Made by a program: the position numbers and the translations under genes
Assembly: GCA_049889695.1 (NCBI GenBank)
Contig: JBMHCX010000016.1
Location: forward strand, 1-64,000
Length of the DNA stretch: 64,000 nucleotides
From: WTJH01 sp049889695
GTDB lineage: Bacteria > Bacteroidota > Bacteroidia > Flavobacteriales > Flavobacteriaceae
Direction of reading: 5' to 3'
The notes under the pieces: generated by a model
Seen by the model: the letters and a program-made list of their open reading frames with translations, nothing else
What the model was told of the DNA's origin: nothing
The model's database searches: none
Shown: in pieces, positions 52,622 through 62,670 of the stretch
Layout: each line of letters starts with the position of its first letter
How positions within the stretch are numbered: the first letter of the stretch is position 1

Positions 52622-55097
52622 AATTTTCACGAGCCTAGGGATTCTTTTTTTAACACTCGCTGTTTATCAGTTGCAAGCACAAACACTGATTGTTCGAAAT
52701 GCCCAAACACAGGAAAAACTCAATCAAGTAGCCGTATTCTCGGCCGACCTTCTTCACTACAATACAACAGATTCCTTGGGAGTTGCATCACTGGAAGGAT
52801 TTAGTACCAAACAATGGATTCAGTTGCAATTACTGGGTTTTGAAGATCAGCATTTCTATTGGGAGGGAGAGTCTTTGGTGGAAATGTATTTAGAACCCCA
52901 GATAGAGAATTTGGAAGAAGTTATCTTATCGGTCGCTCGTTCAGCAAACAAACGTGCATCCTTAGCTGAAAAGGTAAGCGTGATTCGCGCAGATAAGATC
53001 CAAAAAAACCGAACAGAAACGGCTGCTGAATTGTTACAGTCTGCCGGTGGGGTGAGGATTCAAAAAAGTCAGGGGGGAGGGGGGTCGCCAGTGATCCGCG
53101 GATTTGAAGCCAATAGAATCTTATTGGTCGTCGATGGAGTACGGATGAATAATGCCATCTATCGTTCCGGGCATTTACAAAACGCTATTACCATAGACCC
53201 ACATATTTTAGATCGAATTGAAGTTGTATACGGGTCCTCTTCTGTCGGATACGGATCAGATGCCCTAGGAGGAGTGGTTCATTATTACACCAAAAGTCCA
53301 AAGATTGGAATGGATAAGGCTGTTCAATCGCATTTTAGTACCAGCTATAACACTGCCAACACTGCATGGGTACAAAATGTTGCTGTTGAAACCTCCGATG
53401 CGCGATGGGGAACATACACTTCTTTGAGTTATTCGAGTTTTGGAGATATACGAATGGGGAAAAACCGTTTTCACGACTATGAGGATTGGGGTAAAAACTT
53501 TTTGTACTCCGAAAATACAGCGACCGACTACCGAACAGTTCCAACGGTTAATACCGACCCAAGCCTGCAAAAAAACACGAGCTACAGTCAATGGGATCTC
53601 TTTCATAAAATCGTATACCAACAATCGGAAAGCATACAATGGGGCCTGAATTTACAGTTTTCTCGTTCTTCTGATATCGACCGTTACGATAAACTCAGCG
53701 AATACAATGGGGACAGTTTAAAGTTTAGTGAATGGTACTATGGCCCTCAAATTCGTTTGTTATTGGCTCCCCGAACTGAATTCTTCCCTCAAAAACGATG
53801 GATGGATCGCGGAAAAGTTATTCTTGCGTATCAATATGTCGAGGAATCGCGCAATAGTCGAAGGTTTACAAGCCTCAACCGTAAATCGCAGGAGGAAACA
53901 GTGAATGTTTGGAGTTTAAATGCCGATTTTGACACCAAAAAGATCAACAAGCAAAAGTGGTCTTATGGGACAGAGCTTTTATACAATCAGATTCAATCGA
54001 TTGCCTATCAACGCGAATTAGGTGTGAGAAATAATCGTGTAGAAAGCTTAGGATTAAGATTGCCCGTTCCGACCCGTTACCCCTCAGATGGCTCCACCTA
54101 TGGTAGTTTTGCCGTTTATTTGAATTGGATTTATGAGTTATCGGAAAAAATCACCTTAAACGTAGGGTCTCGATTTACCCTGACGAGCATTGATGCAAAT
54201 TGGACTGAAACCGCATTAATTAATGCTTCTTTTACCAATGTTCATCTTCAATCTGAAGCCCTGACCAATACGGTAGGCCTCAGTTATCGCCCCACCCAAC
54301 GATGGCAATGGAATACCTTGTTGTCCAATGGGTTCAGAAGCCCCAATATAGACGATATTGGGAAGATTCGCGAAAGTAATGGACAGCTAATTGTCCCCAA
54401 TGACTTTCTGAAACCCGAATACGCCTATACAGCAGAAACTTCTTTGCGCTTTAACAGTACTAATCGTGAGTTTTATGGTGGGATTAACACTTATGCCACT
54501 CTTGTTTCACAGCATATTGTTCGATCGGATTACACGATTTTTTCGGATACTTCTACCGAGGATGTTAACACTATCCTATACAATGGGGAGGAGGTCAGAA
54601 CTATCGCAAATAAAAACTTTGGTAATCGCTGGATATATGGGGGCTCTTTAGATTTACGCTGGAACATAAAAGAGTATTGGAAAACACAATTAAGTCTGAC
54701 CTACACTGCGGCCGATGAAAATATGCAGTATGGCCCTATGCCTTCGATATCCCCCTTCTTTGGTTTTTGGGAAATGAGCTATCAAATCAATGATTTTAGT
54801 ACTGCCCTTAGAGTGGATTTTTCTGATGCAAAAGCTCCTGACCAATATAGCTTTGGAGGAGAAGATGGCCTAGAGGAAACACCAATCATTCGCCCAACTG
54901 CTGAAGTAGTTACCGATCGGTATGCCGGAATGCCTGCTTGGTCGGACTGGAGTTTAGTGGGGCGCTACAGTCCCTCCGACACCTGGCAACTACACTTTGG
55001 CATCACAAATATTCTGGATGCACACTATCGGACGTTTGCATCTGGAATATCTGCTCCAGGGAGAAGTCTTCGGCTGGGAATCGATCTCAATTTTTAA
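52605..55097 (+). CDS. TonB-dependent receptor, heme-type plug
   Basis: The 830-aa protein has a signal peptide (1-26, ending LQAQ), a short carboxypeptidase-like beta-domain (27-105), and a plug (about 110-230) with NNAIYRSGHLQNAITIDPHI and SVGYGSDALGGVVHYYT, resembling hemin/hemoglobin or transferrin receptors. The barrel ends GRSLRLGIDLNF. The ligand is inferred only from the plug. It starts inside recO, an unusual coupling of an outer-membrane receptor to a repair gene. Confidence 0.87.
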   Translation: MGFFNKIFTSLGILFLTLAVYQLQAQTLIVRNAQTQEKLNQVAVFSADLLHYNTTDSLGVASLEGFSTKQWIQLQLLGFEDQHFYWEGESLVEMYLEPQIENLEEVILSVARSANKRASLAEKVSVIRADKIQKNRTETAAELLQSAGGVRIQKSQGGGGSPVIRGFEANRILLVVDGVRMNNAIYRSGHLQNAITIDPHILDRIEVVYGSSSVGYGSDALGGVVHYYTKSPKIGMDKAVQSHFSTSYNTANTAWVQNVAVETSDARWGTYTSLSYSSFGDIRMGKNRFHDYEDWGKNFLYSENTATDYRTVPTVNTDPSLQKNTSYSQWDLFHKIVYQQSESIQWGLNLQFSRSSDIDRYDKLSEYNGDSLKFSEWYYGPQIRLLLAPRTEFFPQKRWMDRGKVILAYQYVEESRNSRRFTSLNRKSQEETVNVWSLNADFDTKKINKQKWSYGTELLYNQIQSIAYQRELGVRNNRVESLGLRLPVPTRYPSDGSTYGSFAVYLNWIYELSEKITLNVGSRFTLTSIDANWTETALINASFTNVHLQSEALTNTVGLSYRPTQRWQWNTLLSNGFRSPNIDDIGKIRESNGQLIVPNDFLKPEYAYTAETSLRFNSTNREFYGGINTYATLVSQHIVRSDYTIFSDTSTEDVNTILYNGEEVRTIANKNFGNRWIYGGSLDLRWNIKEYWKTQLSLTYTAADENMQYGPMPSISPFFGFWEMSYQINDFSTALRVDFSDAKAPDQYSFGGEDGLEETPIIRPTAEVVTDRYAGMPAWSDWSLVGRYSPSDTWQLHFGITNILDAHYRTFASGISAPGRSLRLGIDLNF

Positions 55098-55120
55098 ATA
55101 AAAAATAAGGTCAAATTCCT

Positions 55121-55128
55121 TAATTTCG
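55121..55128 (+). promoter_or_regulatory. Candidate -7 element for ileS
   Basis: TAATTTCG, one base off TAnnTTTG, 22 bases before the ileS ATG. Confidence 0.35.
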
Positions 55129-55150
55129 CAGCACTTAACAAATTGCTTTC

Positions 55151-58100
55151 ATGGCCTTTAAGGAATATAAACATTTGAATCTCCCTCAGATTGCTCAGGA
55201 GGTCCAACAGTTTTGGGAAGAAGAAGAAATCTTTAACCGTAGCATATCGGAACGGGAAGGTGCTCCCGCATATGTGTTTTTTGAAGGACCCCCTTCTGCC
55301 AACGGAATGCCGGGGATTCACCATGTCATGGCTCGAACCATAAAAGATTTGTTTTGTCGATACAAAACCCAAAAGGGCTATCAGGTAAAGAGAAAAGCAG
55401 GGTGGGATACCCATGGCCTTCCCGTAGAGTTGGGGGTTGAGAAAGAGTTAGGAATTAGCAAAGAAGATATTGGTTCTAAAATATCGGTTGAGGAGTATAG
55501 CGAGGCGTGTAAAAAAGCTGTTATGCGCTACACAGACGTCTGGAACAACCTAACTCACCAAATGGGGTATTGGGTGGATACGGACAACCCTTACGTTACC
55601 TACACACCAAAATACATGGAATCTGTGTGGTGGTTACTACAACAGATCTATCAAAAAGGACTCTTGTATAAAGGCTATACTATTCAGCCTTATTCCCCTA
55701 TGGCCGGGACCGGATTGAGCTCACACGAACTCAACCAGCCAGGGACCTATCAGGATGTAAGTGACACGACTGTCACAGCGCAGTTCAAGCTCCATCCGGC
55801 CAGTCTTCCGGAAGCTTGGAAAAGCGATATCCCTCTTTTTGCTTTGGCTTGGACAACAACGCCATGGACCCTTCCTTCCAATACAGCACTTACAGTTGGC
55901 CCTAAGATCGACTATGTCATAGTTCAGACCTATAACCAATACACCCATGCGCCCATTCATGTGATTTTGGCGCAGAAATTAATCTCGAAACAATTTGCTA
56001 AAAAATATGTCGAGGTTGCTACTCCGTCTGCGCTTGAAGACTACACAGCAGGAGATAAAAAAATACCTTATTGTGTTCTTACCCAAGCTAAAGGAGCCGA
56101 ACTGATCGGAATTCAATACGAACAGCTATGGGAGGAATCGCCACTCCCTTTGGAGAATCCAGAAAATGCATTTCGAATTATTGGTGGGGATTTTGTGACG
56201 ACTGAAGATGGAACTGGGATTGTACATACTGCCCCTACTTTTGGTGCCGATGATGCTAAAGTTGCTGCAGAAGCAACTCCTCCTGTTCCTCCCCTCTTGG
56301 TTAAAGATGAACATGGAAATCAGGTACCACTGGTCGACCTCAAAGGAAGATTTCGCCCGGAGGTAGGAAACTTGGGTGGTCGATTTGTAAAAAACGAATA
56401 CTACCCAGAAGGACAAGCTCCTGAAAAGTCTGTGGATGTTGAAATAGCAATACTGCTCAAAACACAGAACCGAGCATTTAAAGTCGAAAAGTATGTTCAC
56501 GCCTATCCTAATTGTTGGCGGACAGATAAGCCTATATTGTATTATCCCCTCGATTCCTGGTTTATTAAAGCGACTGCTGTTCGTTCGCGAATGGTGGACC
56601 TCAATCAGCAAATTCATTGGAAGCCTCAATCGACAGGGGAAGGACGATTTGGGAACTGGTTGTCCAATGCAAACGATTGGAACTTATCCAGGTCCCGCTT
56701 CTGGGGGATTCCACTCCCTATTTGGAGAAGTGAAGACGGTAGTGTAGAACGGATGATTGGCTCTGTGGCTGAACTTAAAGAAGCCATACAAGAAGCAATA
56801 GCCGCAAATCTGATGGAAGAAGATCCTTACCCTGACTTTGTCCTTGGGGATATGAGCGATGCTAATTATGCGCATATAGATCTGCACAAACATATTGTGG
56901 ACAAGATTGTTCTTGTCGGACCAAAGGGGGAACCGCTATACAGAGAACCTGACCTGATCGATGTTTGGTTTGATTCGGGAGCAATGCCCTACGCCCAATG
57001 GCACTACCCTTTTGAAAATAAGGAAATGATCGATGCCAACAAGGCCTTCCCAGCTGATTATATCGCTGAAGGAGTCGACCAGACTAGAGGGTGGTTCTAT
57101 ACCCTACACGCAATTGCGACTTTAGTTTTCGATGATTTGGCCTACAAAAATGTAGTCTCTAATGGTTTAGTGTTAGACAAAACAGGGCAAAAAATGTCGA
57201 AGCGGTTAGGGAATGCAATTGACCCTTTTGAAACCTTAGCTACACATGGCCCTGACGCCACGCGCTGGTATATGATTGCCAACGCAAACCCATGGGACAA
57301 CCTTAAATTTGATCTTGAAGGGATTGTAGAAACAAAACGAAAATTTTTCGGAACGCTCTACAATACGTATTCATTTTTTGCTTTATACGCCAATATCGAT
57401 GGCTTTGATTTTAAAGCCCCGCAGATACCTCTAGCCGACCGTGTAGAGCTCGACCAATGGATTCTTTCAGAGCTACATTCATTGATGGCTCAGGTAGACG
57501 AAGATTTCAAGGCCTATGAGCCGACTCGAGCGGCCCGAGCGATTTCAGATTTTGTCCAAGAAAAATTGAGTAATTGGTATGTCCGATTGTCCAGAAGGCG
57601 TTTTTGGAAAGGCAGCTATGGACCCGATAAAATTGCAGCTTACCAAACCCTGCACACTTGCTTAACGACTGTTGCTCAACTCATGGCTCCCATTGCACCA
57701 TTTTTCGCGGAAAGACTTTACAGGGACCTCATGAAACTAGAGCACACCAATGCCTCAGTGCATATCACTTCATTCCCGACATCAGAAAAGGACTACATTC
57801 AGCCTGCTCTGGAAAAGCGAATCAATAAAGCACGCTTGCTTACTTCTCTAGCACTTTCTATCCGTAAAAAAGAAAAAATCAAAGTAAGACAGCCATTACA
57901 GAAGATGTTAGTCCCCGTTACGGGAGCTGCTGAATTGGCTGAAATGCAACGTATCGCCGATCAACTCAAGTCTGAAATTAATGTAAAAGAGATCGAATTT
58001 TTAGACGATCAAAACGATTTGCTCGTCAAAGAAATCAAGCCAAACTTCAAACGCCTTGGCCCTCGATTTGGAAAGCAAATGAAAGCCATATCACAAGCGA

Positions 58101-58546
58101 TACAAGGCTTATCTCAAGCGCAAATTGACGTGTTGGAAAAAGAAAAGACCCTAGAAATTACCTTGGAAGGGGCTCCCATTCAATTGGAAAGAGATGATGT
58201 TGAAATTGGGTTTAAAGACATCGAGGGATGGGCCGTAGCACAGGGATCTGGAACTACTGTAGCTTTAGATCTACAGTTAAATCAGTTGTTAATTCAAGAA
58301 GGGATCGCACGAGAATTTATTAATAGAGTTCAAAATCATCGGAAAGATTTAGGCTTGGATGTCGTGGATAAAATCCAGGTCACATTTAGCAGCCATCCAG
58401 ACCTAGACACCGCCGTATTTGAAAATATCACGTATATTAAGCAAGAAATTCTTGCGGAAGATATTCGTTTGCAAGAAAATTCAGAGGAGGGATTACCTCT
58501 TGAATTTGATACCATAAAATCTGTTGTAGAAATTAAAAAACTATAA
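55151..58546 (+). CDS. ileS: Isoleucyl-tRNA synthetase
   Basis: The 1131-aa class I synthetase has the HIGH-type motif in PSANGMPGIHHVMART (about 50-65) and KMSKR in TGQKMSKRLGN (about 683). A large editing domain and an anticodon-binding C-terminal part are present. The length and lack of a C-terminal zinc finger fit the eukaryote-like long IleRS type found in Bacteroidota, a type often less sensitive to mupirocin. Leads the ileS - dksA-like - secreted protein - lspA set. Confidence 0.95.
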   Translation: MAFKEYKHLNLPQIAQEVQQFWEEEEIFNRSISEREGAPAYVFFEGPPSANGMPGIHHVMARTIKDLFCRYKTQKGYQVKRKAGWDTHGLPVELGVEKELGISKEDIGSKISVEEYSEACKKAVMRYTDVWNNLTHQMGYWVDTDNPYVTYTPKYMESVWWLLQQIYQKGLLYKGYTIQPYSPMAGTGLSSHELNQPGTYQDVSDTTVTAQFKLHPASLPEAWKSDIPLFALAWTTTPWTLPSNTALTVGPKIDYVIVQTYNQYTHAPIHVILAQKLISKQFAKKYVEVATPSALEDYTAGDKKIPYCVLTQAKGAELIGIQYEQLWEESPLPLENPENAFRIIGGDFVTTEDGTGIVHTAPTFGADDAKVAAEATPPVPPLLVKDEHGNQVPLVDLKGRFRPEVGNLGGRFVKNEYYPEGQAPEKSVDVEIAILLKTQNRAFKVEKYVHAYPNCWRTDKPILYYPLDSWFIKATAVRSRMVDLNQQIHWKPQSTGEGRFGNWLSNANDWNLSRSRFWGIPLPIWRSEDGSVERMIGSVAELKEAIQEAIAANLMEEDPYPDFVLGDMSDANYAHIDLHKHIVDKIVLVGPKGEPLYREPDLIDVWFDSGAMPYAQWHYPFENKEMIDANKAFPADYIAEGVDQTRGWFYTLHAIATLVFDDLAYKNVVSNGLVLDKTGQKMSKRLGNAIDPFETLATHGPDATRWYMIANANPWDNLKFDLEGIVETKRKFFGTLYNTYSFFALYANIDGFDFKAPQIPLADRVELDQWILSELHSLMAQVDEDFKAYEPTRAARAISDFVQEKLSNWYVRLSRRRFWKGSYGPDKIAAYQTLHTCLTTVAQLMAPIAPFFAERLYRDLMKLEHTNASVHITSFPTSEKDYIQPALEKRINKARLLTSLALSIRKKEKIKVRQPLQKMLVPVTGAAELAEMQRIADQLKSEINVKEIEFLDDQNDLLVKEIKPNFKRLGPRFGKQMKAISQAIQGLSQAQIDVLEKEKTLEITLEGAPIQLERDDVEIGFKDIEGWAVAQGSGTTVALDLQLNQLLIQEGIAREFINRVQNHRKDLGLDVVDKIQVTFSSHPDLDTAVFENITYIKQEILAEDIRLQENSEEGLPLEFDTIKSVVEIKKL

Positions 58547-58548
58547 CC

Positions 58549-58932
58549 ATGAGTACAGAACAAAAAAATCGATATTCCGATGCGGATTTGGAAGAGTTTC
58601 GCGTATTGATCGAAGATAAAATTCTGAAAGCCAAAGCTGATTTAGATCTGCTCAAGAGTTCATACATGAACGATGGAAACAATGGGACGGATGACACTTC
58701 ACCAACTTTTAAAGCATTTGAAGAAGGTTCCGAAACCATGTCTAAAGAGGCGAACACCCAACTCGCTTTGCGACAGGAGAAATTTATCAGAGACCTTAAA
58801 AATGCTCTTGTTCGTATAGAAAACAAAACCTATGGCATTTGTCGAGTAACGGGAAAATTGATCAATAAAAAACGCCTGTTTTTGGTGCCACATGCCACCT
58901 TAAGCATAGAGGCAAAAAATATGCAGAAATAA
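58549..58932 (+). CDS. TraR/DksA-family zinc-finger-type regulator
   Basis: The 127-aa protein has an N-terminal coiled coil (about 10-85) and a C-terminal DksA-like domain (YGICRVTGKLINKKRLFLVPHATLSIEAK pattern). Only one Cys of the four-Cys zinc finger remains, as is common in this phylum. It probably acts on RNA polymerase in the stringent response. Two bases after ileS. Confidence 0.9.
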   Translation: MSTEQKNRYSDADLEEFRVLIEDKILKAKADLDLLKSSYMNDGNNGTDDTSPTFKAFEEGSETMSKEANTQLALRQEKFIRDLKNALVRIENKTYGICRVTGKLINKKRLFLVPHATLSIEAKNMQK

Positions 58933-59546
58933 TTCGGATTGTATTTCATTTATGCTTGCTCAGTAGTAGCTTGTGGGCACAATCCCTCCGCAATCAGACC
59001 CTTGAATGGGAAGGGAATTTTCTTTCCTTAAGTGCACCCTTCGCCGCCCAAATCCGAATTTATACCACTTTAGAACAGGACCAACTTCAACTGACTTACC
59101 TCGCCGAAGGGGAGTATCAGGATCAGACCTCCCTAGCCATTCAATCCGATGAAACAGGCATTGTGTTAAAAGAAATACGTCTACCCACTTATTACAATCC
59201 TCAAGACAAATTAAGTGCGCATAAAAGTATCGCTTCCCGCATAGAGCTGGGGCTTCCTTCTACAGCCCGCTTAGACCTCTATGCCACCAATGCTCTTCTG
59301 ATAGTGGAAGGCCCACTAGCCAAAACGAATATTGCCCTTGAAAGTGGACGCTGCGAATTAAAGCGTTGGCGTTCAGATGCTCGTATTCAAACGCGCGATG
59401 CTTCTGTTTTTGTTTCTGGAAGGCGATTGGCGGTGGAAGGAAAGAGCCGAGAAGGAGAAATTCAAATAGAGCAGGAGACCGATCCTCAGGCGAAAGTTTG
59501 GATAGAAACGATCTCCGGAAATATTCGGTACCAAAAGGAGCAATAA
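58932..59546 (+). CDS. Secreted protein with beta-rung repeats (DUF4097-like)
   Basis: A hydrophobic leader (IRIVFHLCLLSSSLWAQS) is followed by about 180 residues of short beta-rungs, e.g. ARIQTRDASVFVSGRRLAVEG. The only near-cognate start before the full leader is ATT at 58932, overlapping the stop of the DksA-type gene (TAATT). TTG at 58956 would leave only a short, probably poor signal. An ATG at 58952 is out of frame. Inserted between the DksA-type gene and lspA, which are usually adjacent. Function unknown. Confidence 0.6.
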   Translation: MRIVFHLCLLSSSLWAQSLRNQTLEWEGNFLSLSAPFAAQIRIYTTLEQDQLQLTYLAEGEYQDQTSLAIQSDETGIVLKEIRLPTYYNPQDKLSAHKSIASRIELGLPSTARLDLYATNALLIVEGPLAKTNIALESGRCELKRWRSDARIQTRDASVFVSGRRLAVEGKSREGEIQIEQETDPQAKVWIETISGNIRYQKEQ

Positions 59547-59556
59547 TTATGTATTT

Positions 59557-60234
59557 TTGACTATCCGAATCAACAGCATCCCTGTGTTTAAAAAAGAGCT
59601 TGATACACCTAGAATTATCTTTTTATTCCTGACGGTCTTAACGATCGATCAGGCCTTGAAAATATACATCAAACTTCATTTTCCGCTCACCCTTTACGGG
59701 ACGGACGCCATTGTTGACAGGGGCTTTTTTAAGCTGATGTTTGTGGAAAATAACGGGATGGCCATGGGGACTAAAATCAGTGATTTTCTTCCTTTTTTAA
59801 GCGAGCATCAAGGGAAGTTTTTACTGACATTTTTCCGACTTATTGCTATCAGTGCTCTGGGCTATTGGCTCAACCAAATTGTGAAGACGCCTAGTCCTAA
59901 GGGTCTTCGACTGGGACTCACATTAATCTTTGCTGGTGCCGTTGGAAATCTGATCGATTCTATTTTTTACGGACAGTTATTTTCTCACAGCTACAAGCAA
60001 ATAGCGGAGTTTCTACCAGCTGAAGGAGGGTATGCTCCACTATTCTTTGGCCATGTAGTGGATATGTTTCAGTTTCCTTTGGTGCGTTGGGTCTGGCCAG
60101 AATGGGTTCCTTTTGTCGGCGGACAGCCCTATTTGTTTTTTCAATATATCTTCAATGTAGCTGATGCATCGATCAGTATTGGGGTTGGAATCCTCTTATG
60201 GTTTAATAAGCCTATATTTTCTAAACCTGCTTAA
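59557..60234 (+). CDS. lspA: Lipoprotein signal peptidase
   Basis: 225 aa from TTG at 59557; a nearby ATG is out of frame and stops after three codons. Four helices, with the catalytic Asp pair in GNLIDSIFYG and FNVADASIS. It removes signal peptides from prolipoproteins, of which this window encodes several. Its end overlaps the convergent 5-FTHF cyclo-ligase gene by 14 bases. Confidence 0.92.
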   Translation: MTIRINSIPVFKKELDTPRIIFLFLTVLTIDQALKIYIKLHFPLTLYGTDAIVDRGFFKLMFVENNGMAMGTKISDFLPFLSEHQGKFLLTFFRLIAISALGYWLNQIVKTPSPKGLRLGLTLIFAGAVGNLIDSIFYGQLFSHSYKQIAEFLPAEGGYAPLFFGHVVDMFQFPLVRWVWPEWVPFVGGQPYLFFQYIFNVADASISIGVGILLWFNKPIFSKPA

Positions 60235-60796
60235 ACTCCCAAATGTTTTGAGGAGTGACGGCATAGTGAAGTGGGATATCTGTACTTTCTATCGGACTAA
60301 TTTTTTCAACAGGGTCAAAAAAGCTTAACCCTATACGAACAACATCTGCCTTGCATTCCGCTAAGAAAAGGTCGTAATAGCCTCCTCCATATCCGACCCG
60401 ATTACCGAATTTGTCGAAGCCTAAAAGGGGGACAAATACGACATCCAACACAGAGGGGTTGAGTTGAATTCCATCCTGAGGCTCAGGGATTCCCCAGGGG
60501 TGCATGACAATTTTAGTCTGATCGGTTAGCAAGTAGTGGGTCAGTTGGCGAGAGCCGCTAATCTTCGGACAAACAACGCTTTTATCTTTGCCTTGCAATA
60601 GGGTTAGTAAGGGCTCAGTATCCACTTCTTTTTTCTTGCTACTGCTTAAAAAAAGATGAAAAGTAGATGCTTCCCAAATATTTAAAGAAGCGACCTGATT
60701 GGCAATATCGATACTCCACTGTTCAGCTTGTAGTGGGTCAAGCAAGCTTCGTTGGTTTAAAAAATGAGCTCTAGCAGTCGATTTAGTGAAGTGCAT
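60221..60796 (-). CDS. 5-formyltetrahydrofolate cyclo-ligase
   Basis: The 191-aa protein has the ATP/folate motif FGNRVGYGGGYYDLFL (about 133-149) and the N-terminal RAHFLNQRSLL. It converts 5-formyl-THF to 5,10-methenyl-THF. Divergent from uvrC, 42 bases apart. Confidence 0.92.
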   Translation of the reverse strand: MHFTKSTARAHFLNQRSLLDPLQAEQWSIDIANQVASLNIWEASTFHLFLSSSKKKEVDTEPLLTLLQGKDKSVVCPKISGSRQLTHYLLTDQTKIVMHPWGIPEPQDGIQLNPSVLDVVFVPLLGFDKFGNRVGYGGGYYDLFLAECKADVVRIGLSFFDPVEKISPIESTDIPLHYAVTPQNIWEFKQV

Positions 60797-60838
60797 CTAC
60801 TGATTTTTAACACAAAGAAAATGAATTAACTTCGTTGT

Positions 60839-62635
60839 GTGAAATCGCCAACTATAGAGATTCAACTGAAAACGCTACCCGATTCCCCGGGGGTGTATCA
60901 ATACTACGATAAGCAAAATCGTTTGCTCTATGTTGGGAAAGCTAAAAATCTAAAAAAGCGCGTCGGGTCTTATTTTACCAAAGTACACGACAATAATCGC
61001 ACACGGGTTTTGGTCAAGCAAATCGACCGGATCGAGCACATCGTTGTTCCCACAGAAATGGATGCACTTCTTTTGGAAAATAGCCTGATTAAAAAGCATC
61101 AGCCACGCTACAATGTTTTGCTTAAAGACGATAAAACATATCCATGGATCTGTATCAAAAATGAGCCTTTTCCTAGGGTTTTTCCCACCCGAAAACTGAT
61201 CAAAGACGGCTCGGAATATTACGGTCCTTACACGAATTTTAAAACCATTCGGACACTTTTAGACCTCATCAAAAGCTTATATCCATTGCGGACTTGTTCC
61301 TACGATTTAAGCCAAGAAAAAGTCGCAGCCCAAAAGTATAAAGTGTGTTTGGAGTTTCATTTGGGGAATTGTTTGGGACCGTGCGAATCTAAAATGGATC
61401 CAGAGACCTACCAGGAAAACATTAAGGCCATCCGCAATATTATTAAAGGAAACTTCAAGCATTCTTTGGGGCAATTCAAACAATTGATGCTCCAGTATGC
61501 TACAGATATGGAGTTTGAAAAAGCCCAACGGATCAAGGAAAAAATTGAAGTATTAGAAAACTACCAGGCAAAGTCAACGGTGGTTAATCCTAAAATCAGT
61601 GAAGTAGATGTTTTTTCAATCGTCTCCGATGAATCTTATGGTTACATCAACTTTTTACAGTTGTCCTATGGGTCCATTATCCGATCGCATACGATGGAGT
61701 TGAAGAAAAAAATGGAGGAAACCGACGCCGATCTTTTGGCTTTAGCCGTCATTGAAATTCGACAGCGCTTCAATTCTAACTCTTCTGAAATCTACCTCCC
61801 ATTTCCGCTGGATTTGGGGACAGATATAAAAGTTACCGTTCCTAAACTAGGAGACAAAAAAAGTTTGGTAGACCTCTCTGAACGCAATGCAAAATATTTC
61901 CGGATGGAGCGATTCAAGGAAATGAAAATTGTTGATCCGGATCGACATGTAAAGCGGCTGATGGGACAAATGAAAGCTGATCTACGGCTAACGGCCGAAC
62001 CTGTTCACATCGAGTGTTTTGATAATTCAAACATTCAAGGGACCAATCCTGTAGCTGCTTGTGTGGTATTTAAAAACGGCAAACCTTCAAAAAAAGAATA
62101 CCGCCATTTCAATATAAAAACCGTGGAAGGACCCGATGACTTTGCCTCTATGGAAGAAGTCGTTTATCGTCGTTATAAAAGGCTGTTAGACGAAGGAGAG
62201 TCCCTTCCTCAATTAATTATTATAGACGGTGGGAAAGGACAGTTATCCTCCGCACTTAAGAGTCTTGAATTATTAGGCTTACGAGGGAAAATTGCCATAG
62301 TCGGGATTGCTAAACGCCTGGAGGAAATATTCTTTCCGGGCGACTCTATCCCTCTTTATTTGGATAAAAAATCTGAAACCCTCAAGGTTATACAGCATCT
62401 ACGAAACGAGGCGCACCGTTTTGGAATCACGTTTCATCGACAAAAGCGAAGTAAAAATGCATGGACGTCTGTTTTGGATAATATCCCTGGTATAGGACCT
62501 AAAACAGCAACATTACTCTTGCGTAGATTTAAGTCCTTTAAACGGATCAAAGCGGCTACAGAAGCGGAACTAATCGATAGTTTAGGCCCAAAAAAAGGTA
62601 AAATGTTATATGGGGAGCTTCAAAAAATGAGCTGA
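60839..62635 (+). CDS. uvrC: Excinuclease ABC subunit C
   Basis: The 598-aa protein starts at GTG. It has a GIY-YIG nuclease (SPGVYQYYDKQNRLLYVGKAKNLKKRVGSY pattern, about 15-45), a Cys cluster near 160-182, a UVR motif, the RNase H-like C-terminal nuclease (HIECFDNSNIQGTNPVA) and helix-hairpin-helix motifs at the end (IPGIGPKTATLLL). Makes both incisions in nucleotide excision repair. Confidence 0.95.
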   Translation: MKSPTIEIQLKTLPDSPGVYQYYDKQNRLLYVGKAKNLKKRVGSYFTKVHDNNRTRVLVKQIDRIEHIVVPTEMDALLLENSLIKKHQPRYNVLLKDDKTYPWICIKNEPFPRVFPTRKLIKDGSEYYGPYTNFKTIRTLLDLIKSLYPLRTCSYDLSQEKVAAQKYKVCLEFHLGNCLGPCESKMDPETYQENIKAIRNIIKGNFKHSLGQFKQLMLQYATDMEFEKAQRIKEKIEVLENYQAKSTVVNPKISEVDVFSIVSDESYGYINFLQLSYGSIIRSHTMELKKKMEETDADLLALAVIEIRQRFNSNSSEIYLPFPLDLGTDIKVTVPKLGDKKSLVDLSERNAKYFRMERFKEMKIVDPDRHVKRLMGQMKADLRLTAEPVHIECFDNSNIQGTNPVAACVVFKNGKPSKKEYRHFNIKTVEGPDDFASMEEVVYRRYKRLLDEGESLPQLIIIDGGKGQLSSALKSLELLGLRGKIAIVGIAKRLEEIFFPGDSIPLYLDKKSETLKVIQHLRNEAHRFGITFHRQKRSKNAWTSVLDNIPGIGPKTATLLLRRFKSFKRIKAATEAELIDSLGPKKGKMLYGELQKMS

Positions 62636-62670
62636 ATGTAGTAACTTTAGAAGACTAAACCCAGCCCCAA

